Below, piece by piece: positions 17,115 to 25,153 of a DNA stretch of 32,752 nucleotides. The notes under the pieces are model-generated. The model worked only from the letters and a program-made list of their open reading frames with translations. It was not told the origin of the DNA and did not search any database. Position numbers and translations under genes: made by a program. The stretch's first letter is position 1. Every line of letters starts with the position of its first letter. The DNA is from an uncultured Albidovulum sp. (lineage in GTDB: Bacteria; Pseudomonadota; Alphaproteobacteria; Rhodobacterales; Rhodobacteraceae), in contig CAJYAD010000036.1 in the NCBI GenBank assembly GCA_913064775.1, forward strand, positions 1 to 32,752, read 5' to 3'.

Positions 17115-17411
17115 ATGGCCGAGAAACTTACCCCCAAGGAGCGCGCGACCGCGCTGGCGCAGCTCGCCCCCGAAGGCTGGGCCGAGACGCCAGGCCGCGA
17201 CGCGATCGCCAAGACCTTCCGTTTCGCCAATTTCGTCGAGGCCTTCGGCTGGATGACCCGGGTGGCGATCTGGGCCGAAAAATGGAACCATCACCCCGAG
17301 TGGCGCAATGTATATGCGACGGTCGAGGTCACGCTGAGCACCCATGACGCGGACGGGTTGACCGAACTGGATATGAAACTGGCCAAGAAGATGGATGCGC
17401 TATCGACATGA
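17115..17411 (+). CDS. phhB: 4a-hydroxytetrahydrobiopterin dehydratase (PCD/DCoH family)
   Basis: Dehydrates 4a-hydroxytetrahydropterin, the product of aromatic amino acid hydroxylases, so the pterin can be recycled. The 98-residue protein has the whole family signature: [26 protein letters not shown] with the paired His residues and Pro-Glu-Trp, and [24 protein letters not shown] lies just upstream of the ATG. It overlaps the MscS gene by 4 nt (ATGA). No phenylalanine hydroxylase gene is in the window, and homologues in bacteria lacking that enzyme may serve molybdopterin or other pterins. Confidence 0.94.
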   Translation: MAEKLTPKERATALAQLAPEGWAETPGRDAIAKTFRFANFVEAFGWMTRVAIWAEKWNHHPEWRNVYATVEVTLSTHDADGLTELDMKLAKKMDALST

Positions 17412-18385
17412 CCGATCTGTTCGACAAGATATTCAACACACCGATTCTGCAGGGAAAATCCATCGCCGATGTGGTGACGATCCCGTTCCTCGCCTCGGTC
17501 GCGGGCAGCACGCTTTCGGCCTTCGCGATCCTGGCGGCGGGCTTCCTGCTGGGCGGCTGGGCCGACCGGCGCATCAGCGGGCTTAGCCAGCGCTACGCGC
17601 GGTTTGACGACACGCTGTTCACCTTCCTGGGCAACATCACCCGCTATGCGGTGCTGACCTTCACCGTGCTTTTCGTGCTGAACACCTTCGGCATTCAGAC
17701 CACCTCTATCGTGGCGGTGATCGGCGCCGCCGGCCTGGCCGTGGGCCTGGCGCTGCAGGGCACGCTGTCGAATGTCGCCGCCGGGGTGATGATCATCGCC
17801 TTCAGGCCCTTCAAGCTGGGCGATTTCGTGCAGGTGTCCTCGACCTCGGGCACGGTGAAGTCGATCAATCTGAACTTCATCGAACTTGCGACGGCGGACA
17901 ATCTGCAAATCATCGTGCCCAACGCCAACGTCTGGGGCAACACGATCACCAATTACTCGGTCTACCCGACGCGGCGGGCGGAATGGACCTTCGGGGTCGG
18001 CTATGCCTCGGATCTGTCGAAGGTCGAAGGGGTGATCCGCGGGGTTCTGGCCGCCGACGAGCGCAGCCTGACCGACCCCGAGCCCTTCGTGCAGGTTGCG
18101 GCGCTGAACGACAGCTCGGTCGATTTTCTGGTGCGCGGCTGGGTCGCGCGGGGCGATTACTTCGCCTATCGAAACGACATCACCCGCAAGATGAAAGAGG
18201 CCTTCGACGCCCATGGCATCGACATCCCGTTCCCGACCCGGGCGATGGTGGCGGCCGGTGGCGTCGCCCCGAAAGCGCCCGAAAGGGCGGCGGAGGGCAC
18301 GCCCGAGGGCACGGCCCCTGAACACGGCGACGGCGCCGATCCGGCAACCGCCGCGATGGCCGCGAAAGCCAGCGGCCTGGCCTGA
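17408..18385 (+). CDS. MscS-family mechanosensitive ion channel
   Basis: Small-conductance channel that opens on membrane tension and vents solutes during hypo-osmotic shock. The 325 residues give three membrane helices (about 30-52, 76-96, 98-130). The pore-lining third helix has the Ala/Gly-rich pattern [21 protein letters not shown], followed by the beta domain ([27 protein letters not shown]) and the alpha/beta cytosolic cage ending near GIDIPFPTR. The last 45 or so residues are a Pro/Ala/Glu-rich, probably disordered tail. Translation is coupled to the pterin dehydratase by a 4-nt overlap. Confidence 0.94.
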   Translation: MTDLFDKIFNTPILQGKSIADVVTIPFLASVAGSTLSAFAILAAGFLLGGWADRRISGLSQRYARFDDTLFTFLGNITRYAVLTFTVLFVLNTFGIQTTSIVAVIGAAGLAVGLALQGTLSNVAAGVMIIAFRPFKLGDFVQVSSTSGTVKSINLNFIELATADNLQIIVPNANVWGNTITNYSVYPTRRAEWTFGVGYASDLSKVEGVIRGVLAADERSLTDPEPFVQVAALNDSSVDFLVRGWVARGDYFAYRNDITRKMKEAFDAHGIDIPFPTRAMVAAGGVAPKAPERAAEGTPEGTAPEHGDGADPATAAMAAKASGLA

Positions 18386-18388
18386 ACC

Positions 18389-18412
18389 GCCGGGGCCGCT
18401 GGGCGGCCCGGC
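18389..18412. terminator. Bidirectional terminator hairpin between mscS-like and glsB-like genes
   Basis: GCCGGGGCCGC (18389-18399), loop TGG, GCGGCCCGGC (18403-18412) pair over 10 bp with one bulged G. It fills the 26-nt gap between two converging genes. There is no T-tract. Confidence 0.5.
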
Positions 18413-18648
18413 TAGCGCGCGGCGTAGCTTTGCCAGATCCAGATCAACAGCAGCGCGCCGATCAGCGCGCCCAGAAGGCCAGCCAGCGCCCCGACCACGA
18501 ACAACAGCGCGCGCAGCAGCACCACGCCGACCAGCGCGCCGACGATGCCGATCACGATGGTCACTGCCGGATTGCTATGCACATCCATCATCCGGGTCGC
18601 CATGTAGCCGGCAAGCGCCCCGATCGCGATCAGAAAAACCAGGCCCAT
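18412..18648 (-). CDS. GlsB/YeaQ/YmgE-family small membrane protein
   Basis: A 78-residue protein of the transglycosylase-associated (GlsB/YeaQ) family, usually linked to envelope or general stress; its molecular role is unknown. It is almost entirely hydrophobic, with three helices (about 2-20, 29-48, 51-72) rich in Gly/Ala, and the family signature of Gly-Leu-x-x-x-Ile-Ala-x-Gly-Ala-Leu-Ala-Gly at the start. The ATG at 18648 is preceded by GGAGCAG and begins the first helix directly; the open frame to 18681 would add a hydrophilic leader without support. Confidence 0.82.
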   Translation of the reverse strand: MGLVFLIAIGALAGYMATRMMDVHSNPAVTIVIGIVGALVGVVLLRALLFVVGALAGLLGALIGALLLIWIWQSYAAR

Positions 18649-18741
18649 CTGCTGCTCCGTTCCAATCCTGTCCGGTGTCACATGTGGGTGGGCGGCGCCA
18701 AGGTCAAGCGCGCCGTCGACCGCACCCCAATCCAGATGGGC

Positions 18742-19641
18742 CTAACCCAGACGGGCCGGCAGATCCCAGCCGCGCAGCAGTTCTTGCACCGCCATCGGCC
18801 GTTTGCCCTGACGCTGCGCCAGCGTCACCTCGACGGCGCCTTCGCCGCAGGTGATTGTCAGCCCCTCCAGCACCGTGCCGGGTTCGCCCCCCTGCCCCGC
18901 GACCGGGTGGCAGCGCAGCAACTTCAGCCGCTCTTCCCCCACCGCGACCCAAGCGCCCGGAAAGGGCGACAGGCCGCGGATCAGGCGGCAGACCTCTGCG
19001 GCGGGGCGGGTGAAATCCACCTGCGCCTCGGCCTTGTCGATCTTGGCGGCATAGGTCACGCCGGCCTCGGGCTGCGGCCGGGGCGTCAGGCTGTCCAGCC
19101 GGTCGAGTGCCTCGACGATCGCCTCGGCGCCCAGCGCTGACAGCCGGTCGTGCAGATCGGCGGTGGTTTCCTCGGGGCCGATGGGGGTGGCCTTGCGCAA
19201 TAGCACCGGGCCGGTATCCAGCCCCGCCTCCATCTGCATGATGCAAACGCCGGTCTCGGCATCACCCGCCATGATCGCGCGGTGGATCGGCGCCGCCCCG
19301 CGCCAGCGCGGCAGCAGCGAGGCGTGGATGTTCAGGCAGCCCCGCTGCGGCGCATCCAGCACCGGCTGCGGCAGGATCAGCCCGTAAGCCACCACCACCG
19401 CGACATCGGCGCCCAGCGCCGCAAACTCCGCCTGCGCCTCGGCGCCCTTCAGGCTTTTGGGGTGACGCACGGGCAGGCCCAGCGCCTCGGCCCGCGCCTG
19501 CACCGGGCTGGGGCGGTCCTTCTTGCCGCGCCCGGCGGGGCGGGGCGGTTGGCAATAGACGCAGAGAACCTCATGCCGCGCGGCCAAGGCATCCAGCACG
19601 GGAACCGAGAAATCGGGCGTGCCCATGAAGATGATGCGCAT
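18742..19641 (-). CDS. fmt: Methionyl-tRNA formyltransferase
   Basis: Formylates Met-tRNA for initiation, using 10-formyl-tetrahydrofolate. At 299 residues it is near the usual length (about 310). It begins [16 protein letters not shown] and holds the folate/catalytic set Asn104, His106 and Asp142 in [16 protein letters not shown] and GLDTGPVL, then a linker and the OB-like C-terminal domain ([26 protein letters not shown]). It is the last gene of def-def-def-fmt; its ATG overlaps the preceding TGA (TGATG). Placing formylase and deformylases in one operon is the common bacterial arrangement. Confidence 0.96.
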   Translation of the reverse strand: MRIIFMGTPDFSVPVLDALAARHEVLCVYCQPPRPAGRGKKDRPSPVQARAEALGLPVRHPKSLKGAEAQAEFAALGADVAVVVAYGLILPQPVLDAPQRGCLNIHASLLPRWRGAAPIHRAIMAGDAETGVCIMQMEAGLDTGPVLLRKATPIGPEETTADLHDRLSALGAEAIVEALDRLDSLTPRPQPEAGVTYAAKIDKAEAQVDFTRPAAEVCRLIRGLSPFPGAWVAVGEERLKLLRCHPVAGQGGEPGTVLEGLTITCGEGAVEVTLAQRQGKRPMAVQELLRGWDLPARLG

Positions 19642-20138
19642 CAGCCCCTCCCCGGCTTGCCGGCGCGCTTGATCAGGCGCTCGCGTTTCAGCCGCGACAG
19701 GCGGTCGAAATACATCCGGCCCTGAAGATGGTCGATCTGGTGCTGCACGCTGGTCGCCCAGAGGTCGACGAAATCGCGCTCTTCCAGCACGCCCTCGGCA
19801 TTCAGGAACCGCAGAGTCACCGCCCGAGGCCGCTCAACCACCGCCGAGACGCCGGGCAGGTTGGGGCTGGCTTCCTCATGTTCGCGCAACTTGCCCGAGG
19901 CATGCAGGATCTCGGGGTTGGCCATCCGCACCGCCTGACCACGCTTTTGCGAGCAATCGACCACGGCAAGGCATTGCATCACCCCGATCTGAGGCCCGGC
20001 CAGACCATAGCCGGGCATGGCGTCCATGGTCTCGACCATGTCGTTCCAGATTTGGCGGATCTCGTCGGTCACCTCGGCCACCGGGGTGGCGGCGGTGCGC
20101 AGGCGCTTGTCGGGCCAGGGCAAGAAGGGGCGGATCAC
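19641..20138 (-). CDS. Peptide deformylase-like protein with degenerate active site (third copy)
   Basis: A 165-residue protein of the peptide deformylase fold. Motif 1 is present (GYGLAGPQ, 43-50). Motif 2, normally EGCLS with the metal-binding Cys, reads EASPN, so Cys is replaced by Ser91 and the flanking residues differ. Motif 3, normally HExDH, reads HQIDH (133-137), so the two His ligands remain but the catalytic Glu is Gln134. Loss of both a metal ligand and the general base predicts no ordinary deformylase activity. The rest is well kept, including [11 protein letters not shown] and the basic C-terminal helix, and the frame is intact, so it is not a decaying pseudogene. It starts at GTG 20138 in a 4-nt overlap (GTGA) with the second deformylase and ends overlapping fmt. 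It may bind nascent chains or modulate the active copies; this is speculation. Confidence 0.88.
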   Translation of the reverse strand: MIRPFLPWPDKRLRTAATPVAEVTDEIRQIWNDMVETMDAMPGYGLAGPQIGVMQCLAVVDCSQKRGQAVRMANPEILHASGKLREHEEASPNLPGVSAVVERPRAVTLRFLNAEGVLEERDFVDLWATSVQHQIDHLQGRMYFDRLSRLKRERLIKRAGKPGRG

Positions 20139-20629
20139 GGGCGATAGGCCTCCTCGGCCGCGGCGCGGGCCTCGGGGTCGAGGCGGTGGAAGGTGACGAT
20201 GCCATCGAGATGGTCGTATTCGTGCTGGACGATGCGCGCGGCAGGGCCGTCGAACCATTCGTCGCGCGCCGTGCCGTCGATCCCGGTCCAGCGTAGCCGC
20301 ACCCGTGCGGGGCGGGTGATGCGGGCGCTGACGCCGGGGATCGACAGGCAGGCCTCGTCCAACGCGACCGTGTCTTCCGAGGCGGCAACGACGCTGGGAT
20401 TGACCAGGATGCGCGGCGCCGGGCGGCCGTCCTTCCAGGACACGTCCATCACGAAAAGCCGCAGCATGGCGCCGACCTGCGGCCCGGCCAGACCGCGGCC
20501 CGGCGCGTCATACATGGTTTCCAGCATGTCCTCGGCCAGGCAGCGCAGATCGGCATCGACCGCGGACACCGGGCTGCAGCGCCGCGACAGCCGGGGATCG
20601 GGCCAGATGACGATCGGCAGGAGGCTCAC
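20135..20629 (-). CDS. def: Peptide deformylase, second copy
   Basis: Removes the formyl group from the N-terminal methionine of new proteins. The 164 residues hold all three catalytic motifs with slight changes: GRGLAGPQ (44-51; Ala to Gly at one place), EACLS (92-96; Gly to Ala, ligand Cys94 kept) and HEYDH (136-140; both His ligands and the catalytic Glu kept). It should therefore be active, possibly with altered substrate preference. It starts at GTG 20629-20627, overlapping the stop of the first copy as GTGA, and ends in another GTGA overlap with the third copy. The C-terminus is shorter and less basic than in copy one. Confidence 0.93.
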   Translation of the reverse strand: MSLLPIVIWPDPRLSRRCSPVSAVDADLRCLAEDMLETMYDAPGRGLAGPQVGAMLRLFVMDVSWKDGRPAPRILVNPSVVAASEDTVALDEACLSIPGVSARITRPARVRLRWTGIDGTARDEWFDGPAARIVQHEYDHLDGIVTFHRLDPEARAAAEEAYRP

Positions 20630-21147
20630 CCGCGGGCCTTCTCGCGCTTGAGCTTGATCATCTTGCGGGTGATCATCTGGCGCCGCAGCGGCCTGAGGTA
20701 ATCGATGAAGAGCTTGCCGTTAAGATGGTCGATTTCGTGCTGCACGCAGGTCGCCCAGAGGCCGTCGAACGCCTCCTCGTGGCGCTTGCCGTCAAGGCCG
20801 GTCCAGGCCACGCGCACCTCGGCCGGGCGCTCGACCTCGCCATATTGCTCGGGGATCGAAAGGCACCCTTCCTCATATGTGTTCAGCGCCTCGGAGGACC
20901 AGGTGACCTCGGGGTTGAACAGCACCATCGGGCGGGTGGCGGCCTCGGGGTCCTTGACGCAATCCATCACCAGAAGCCGGCTGAGCACGCCGACCTGCGG
21001 CGCGGCCAGACCGATGCCGGGCGCGTCATACATGGTTTCCAACATGTCCTCGGCCAGCTTTCCCAGCTCCGGCGTGATGACTCCCACCGGGTCGGCCACC
21101 TTCTTGAGGCGCGGATCGGGGTGGATTATGATCGGTTTGATGCTCAT
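20626..21147 (-). CDS. def: Peptide deformylase, canonical first copy
   Basis: The standard bacterial deformylase, 173 residues, with unaltered motifs GIGLAAPQ (44-51), EGCLS (93-97, metal ligand Cys95) and HEIDH (137-141). It also has the basic C-terminal helix (RRQMITRKMIKLKREK) that in E. coli docks the enzyme on the ribosome near the tunnel exit. It is the promoter-proximal gene of def-def-def-fmt. No Shine-Dalgarno sequence precedes the ATG at 21147, while a possible -10 box ends only 7 nt upstream, so a leaderless transcript is likely. The frame stays open to 21510 across the intergenic gap and into the antisense of tdk; that part is not coding. Confidence 0.96.
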   Translation of the reverse strand: MSIKPIIIHPDPRLKKVADPVGVITPELGKLAEDMLETMYDAPGIGLAAPQVGVLSRLLVMDCVKDPEAATRPMVLFNPEVTWSSEALNTYEEGCLSIPEQYGEVERPAEVRVAWTGLDGKRHEEAFDGLWATCVQHEIDHLNGKLFIDYLRPLRRQMITRKMIKLKREKARG

Positions 21148-21154
21148 GCAGGGG

Positions 21155-21182
21155 ATGTAGGCGATCATGCGCGCCCGCGCAA
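21155..21182 (-). promoter_or_regulatory. Candidate promoter of the def-fmt operon (leaderless arrangement)
   Basis: On the minus strand TTGCGC (21182-21177) and TACATC (21160-21155) are 16 nt apart, and the -10 ends 7 nt before the def ATG. The start point would fall on the initiation codon, matching the absence of any ribosome-binding site. Confidence 0.35.
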
Positions 21183-21271
21183 CGGCTTGGCGCGCGCGCC
21201 ACAGGCAGGCGCGCCCGCGCGAGGGAAGCCAGGGCGCAACGGGGGCCGCAACGGGGGGCGGGCGCCGCTTT

Positions 21272-21850
21272 CTAGCCCTCGATCGCCGCGCGCCAGTGGC
21301 GCCGACACAGCGCAACATAGCTTTCATTTCCGCCGATCTGCACCTGGGCGCCGTCCTTGACCACCCGGCCATCAGAGTCCTTGCGCACCACCATGGTGGC
21401 CTTCTTGCCGCAATGGCAGATGGTGCGCACCTCGCGCATCTCGTCGGCCAGCGCCAGCAGCGCGGCGGACCCCGGGAACAGTTTGCCCTGGAAATCCACC
21501 CGCAGGCCATAGCACATCACCGGCACCCCCAGATCGTCGACCACCCGCACCAGCTGCCAGACCTGCGCCTCGCTCAGGAACTGTGCCTCGTCGAAGAAGA
21601 TGCAATCGACCGGCCCGGCCTTCAGGCGGTTTTCGATCTTGATGTACAGATCCTCATGCGGGTCGAAGACGTCGGCCTCTTCCCCGATTCCGATGCGCGA
21701 GGCGATGGTGCCCGGCCCCGCCCGGTTGTCGAGCCGCGCGGTGACCAGATAGGTCTGCATCCCGCGCTCGCGGTAATTGTGCGAGGCCTGCAGCAGCAGC
21801 GTCGACTTGCCCGCGTTCATGGTGGAGTAGTGGAAGTAAAGCTTGGCCAT
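21272..21850 (-). CDS. tdk: Thymidine kinase
   Basis: Phosphorylates thymidine to dTMP in the salvage route. The 192-residue type II enzyme shows the P-loop STMNAGKST (9-17), FFDEAQF with catalytic Glu88, and a C-terminal zinc site from CHC (145-147) and CRRH (182-185); spacing of the first pair is CxC and not the commoner CxxC. The lasso-loop pattern GGNESYVALC is present. From the ATG at 21850 the family start (MAKLYFHYSTMNAGKST) is exact; no Shine-Dalgarno precedes it, and TTGATC/CAAATC lie at promoter spacing just upstream. It is monocistronic, 124 nt from the def operon on the same strand. Confidence 0.95.
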   Translation of the reverse strand: MAKLYFHYSTMNAGKSTLLLQASHNYRERGMQTYLVTARLDNRAGPGTIASRIGIGEEADVFDPHEDLYIKIENRLKAGPVDCIFFDEAQFLSEAQVWQLVRVVDDLGVPVMCYGLRVDFQGKLFPGSAALLALADEMREVRTICHCGKKATMVVRKDSDGRVVKDGAQVQIGGNESYVALCRRHWRAAIEG

Positions 21851-21856
21851 GAAGCG

Positions 21857-21885
21857 GATTTGACCCGGATCGCGGTGGGGATCAA
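21857..21885 (-). promoter_or_regulatory. Candidate promoter of tdk (leaderless arrangement)
   Basis: On the minus strand TTGATC (21885-21880) and CAAATC (21862-21857) have a 17-nt spacer; the -10 ends 6 nt before the ATG, so the transcript would begin at or next to the start codon. Confidence 0.35.
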
Positions 21886-21935
21886 GGGGGCAAAAGCGGC
21901 TTGGCCCCGCGCACAAGCCGCCGCGAGGCCGCCCG

Positions 21936-23870
<1,935 letters not shown>

Positions 23871-23889
23871 CCGCGACCCTCCCGTCCTT

Positions 23890-23904
23890 CTGCATTCAGT
23901 GCAG
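23890..23904. promoter_or_regulatory. Short palindrome CTGCA-N5-TGCAG in the ftsH promoter
   Basis: A perfect 5-bp inverted repeat with 5-nt spacer, 20-34 nt upstream of the ftsH start. On the minus strand it contains CTGAAT, which could be the -10 of an FNR-activated promoter. It may be an operator or coincidental. Confidence 0.3.
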
Positions 23905-23923
23905 CAGTTCGGCGCCCGGCGCG

Positions 23924-23937
23924 TTGACCTGAATCAA
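23924..23937. promoter_or_regulatory. FNR/FnrL-type binding site upstream of ftsH
   Basis: TTGACCTGAATCAA fits the TTGA-N6-TCAA core of FNR-family boxes and differs from the full TTGAT-N4-ATCAA consensus at one position. Its centre is about 60 nt upstream of the ftsH ATG. A CTGAAT -10-like hexamer at 23899-23894 would put the transcription start about 42 nt from the box centre, the class II activator position. Confidence 0.5.
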
Positions 23938-24050
23938 GCGCGGGCGTAGCCGGGGGCCGGGGTTGCGGCAAAGCGCGCCTGAAGTGCCCCAAGCCGATCA
24001 GGCGCCCCGCGTCACGCCCAATCCCAACTTGGCCGCCTTCTGCGCCGCCG

Positions 24051-24092
24051 TTGACAGGTGGATTGGGCCCAGATAACGTCAAGCACTATATT
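24051..24092 (+). promoter_or_regulatory. Promoter(s) for the two-component operon
   Basis: Two overlapping candidates: TTGACA (24051-24056, perfect) with TAACGT (24074-24079) at 17 nt, and TTGGGC (24063-24068) with TATATT (24087-24092) at 18 nt. Either would give a leader of nearly 400 nt before the regulator ATG at 24473. Confidence 0.45.
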
Positions 24093-24101
24093 GCGTTCAA
24101 A

Positions 24102-24114
24102 TCGTGAAACACGA
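24102..24114. promoter_or_regulatory. Palindrome TCGTG-AAA-CACGA, candidate operator
   Basis: A perfect 5-bp inverted repeat with 3-nt centre, just after the TATATT -10 box, where a transcript would start. A third TCGTG half-site follows at 24120-24124. The position suits a repressor site; the protein is unknown. Confidence 0.35.
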
Positions 24115-24456
24115 CATTTTCGTGCGCATGACAGCGATACGCAGCATCCCGCGACCGCGCGCAAAGTTCGTGCGGCGCTTGAAGAACGGCGGTCACGGCA
24201 GGCGAAAGCGAAGGCATCCGCCCGGCGAAACCGGCGAAGTTTCGCTGTGCCGCGTACGGGGCGCTGGCAGGCCGGCGGCTCGGATCCCCCGGACGAAGGA
24301 TCCGACGGACGGTCTGATTGTGGCGGCCTGCGGGAAAACCCGGGGACATGCGGCGCCCCAAGCCTTTGCAAGCCTCGGTTCCTGGGTGAATTTCGATGGA
24401 ATGTCAGCGCGTCGGGTTGCAGAGCGCCGCTTGCGCCCGGCGCATCCAAAAAGGTC

Positions 24457-24470
24457 GTATTCCGGAATAC
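24457..24470. promoter_or_regulatory. Perfect 14-bp palindrome over the regulator ribosome-binding site
   Basis: GTATTCCGGAATAC ends 2 nt before the regulator ATG (24473). The only usable Shine-Dalgarno, GGAA, lies inside its right arm. It may be an operator, or an RNA stem that hides the ribosome site. Confidence 0.45.
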
Positions 24471-24472
24471 TC

Positions 24473-25153
24473 ATGCGGGTATTGATCGTCGAAGATAACA
24501 CACGTCTCGCGGCATTGATGTGCCGGCTGGTGGAAGGCAGTGGCCTTGTCGCCGATGTCGCCCATAGCGTTGATGCTGCGCAAACCGCGCTGGCGCTGGT
24601 CGATTACGATGTCGTCTTGCTTGATCTTTCGCTGCCCGATGGCGATGGGCATGCGGTGCTAAGCACGATCCGCCAAAGCCGCGCGGACATGTTCATTCTG
24701 GTCGTCACCGCACGCGGCGATGTCATCAGCCGGGTCGAGGCGCTGAACGCCGGCGCCGACGATTATGTCGTCAAACCCTTCTCGGACGAAGAGCTGATCG
24801 CCCGGATCCGGGCCGTGGGCCGCCGCCCGCGCCGCCTGAGGGATGAGGTTCTGGCCGTCGGTAACCTGCGCCTTGATACCGGAGCAATGGTGCTGACCAT
24901 CGACGACCGCGTCGTCGCGATCCCGCGCCGCGAGCTCAGCGTTCTGTCGGCGCTGATGGGTGAGATGGGGCGGGTCTTGCGCAAGGACAAGCTGGAAAGC
25001 GCGGTCTATTCGCTGGACAGCGAGGTGACCGAGAATGCCGTCGAGGCGGCGGTGTCGCGGCTGCGGCGCAGGCTTGATGCCGAAGGCGCCACCGTCGATC
25101 TGACCGCGATGCGCGGGCTTGGCTATATCCTGACCGAACGGACCCAGACATGA
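24473..25153 (+). CDS. OmpR/PhoB-family response regulator
   Basis: DNA-binding response regulator of 226 residues. The receiver domain (1-115) has the acidic pair Glu7/Asp8, phospho-acceptor Asp51 in LLDLSLPDGDG, Thr79 and Lys101 in VVKPFSDEEL. A linker leads to the winged-helix domain (about 124-222) with the typical RRELSVLSALM, the recognition-helix region NAVEAAVSRLRRRL, and the closing TMRGLGYIL-like wing (AMRGLGYIL). The ATG at 24473 is fixed by the family start MRVLIVED. The last 4 nt overlap the kinase gene (ATGA), so kinase and regulator form a cognate pair. Likely targets are its own leader (the 14-bp palindrome) and the glycan operon downstream (11-bp repeats at 26626-26657), both by inference. 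Confidence 0.94.
   Translation: MRVLIVEDNTRLAALMCRLVEGSGLVADVAHSVDAAQTALALVDYDVVLLDLSLPDGDGHAVLSTIRQSRADMFILVVTARGDVISRVEALNAGADDYVVKPFSDEELIARIRAVGRRPRRLRDEVLAVGNLRLDTGAMVLTIDDRVVAIPRRELSVLSALMGEMGRVLRKDKLESAVYSLDSEVTENAVEAAVSRLRRRLDAEGATVDLTAMRGLGYILTERTQT

Larger units (their letters stand above)
23871..24472. other. 602-bp regulatory region between ftsH and the response regulator gene
   Basis: No gene is supported here. The ftsH-proximal third holds the FNR-type box. The middle (24051-24125) is unusually AT-rich and holds one or two plus-strand promoters and the TCGTG-AAA-CACGA palindrome. The rest, about 350 nt, would be a long leader of the regulator mRNA, with hairpins GCGAAA (24225-24230)/TTTCGC (24240-24245) and CGGATCC (24281-24287)/GGATCCG (24298-24304), and a 14-bp palindrome at its end. 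The frame in phase with the regulator is open from 24104, but its Arg-rich, patternless translation does not look like protein. Confidence 0.6.

Noticed and set aside
24104-24472. N-terminal extension of the response regulator
   Set aside because: The frame is open, but the added 123 residues are Arg-rich and patternless, and receiver domains begin at MRVLIVED. The promoter and palindromes also lie within this stretch.
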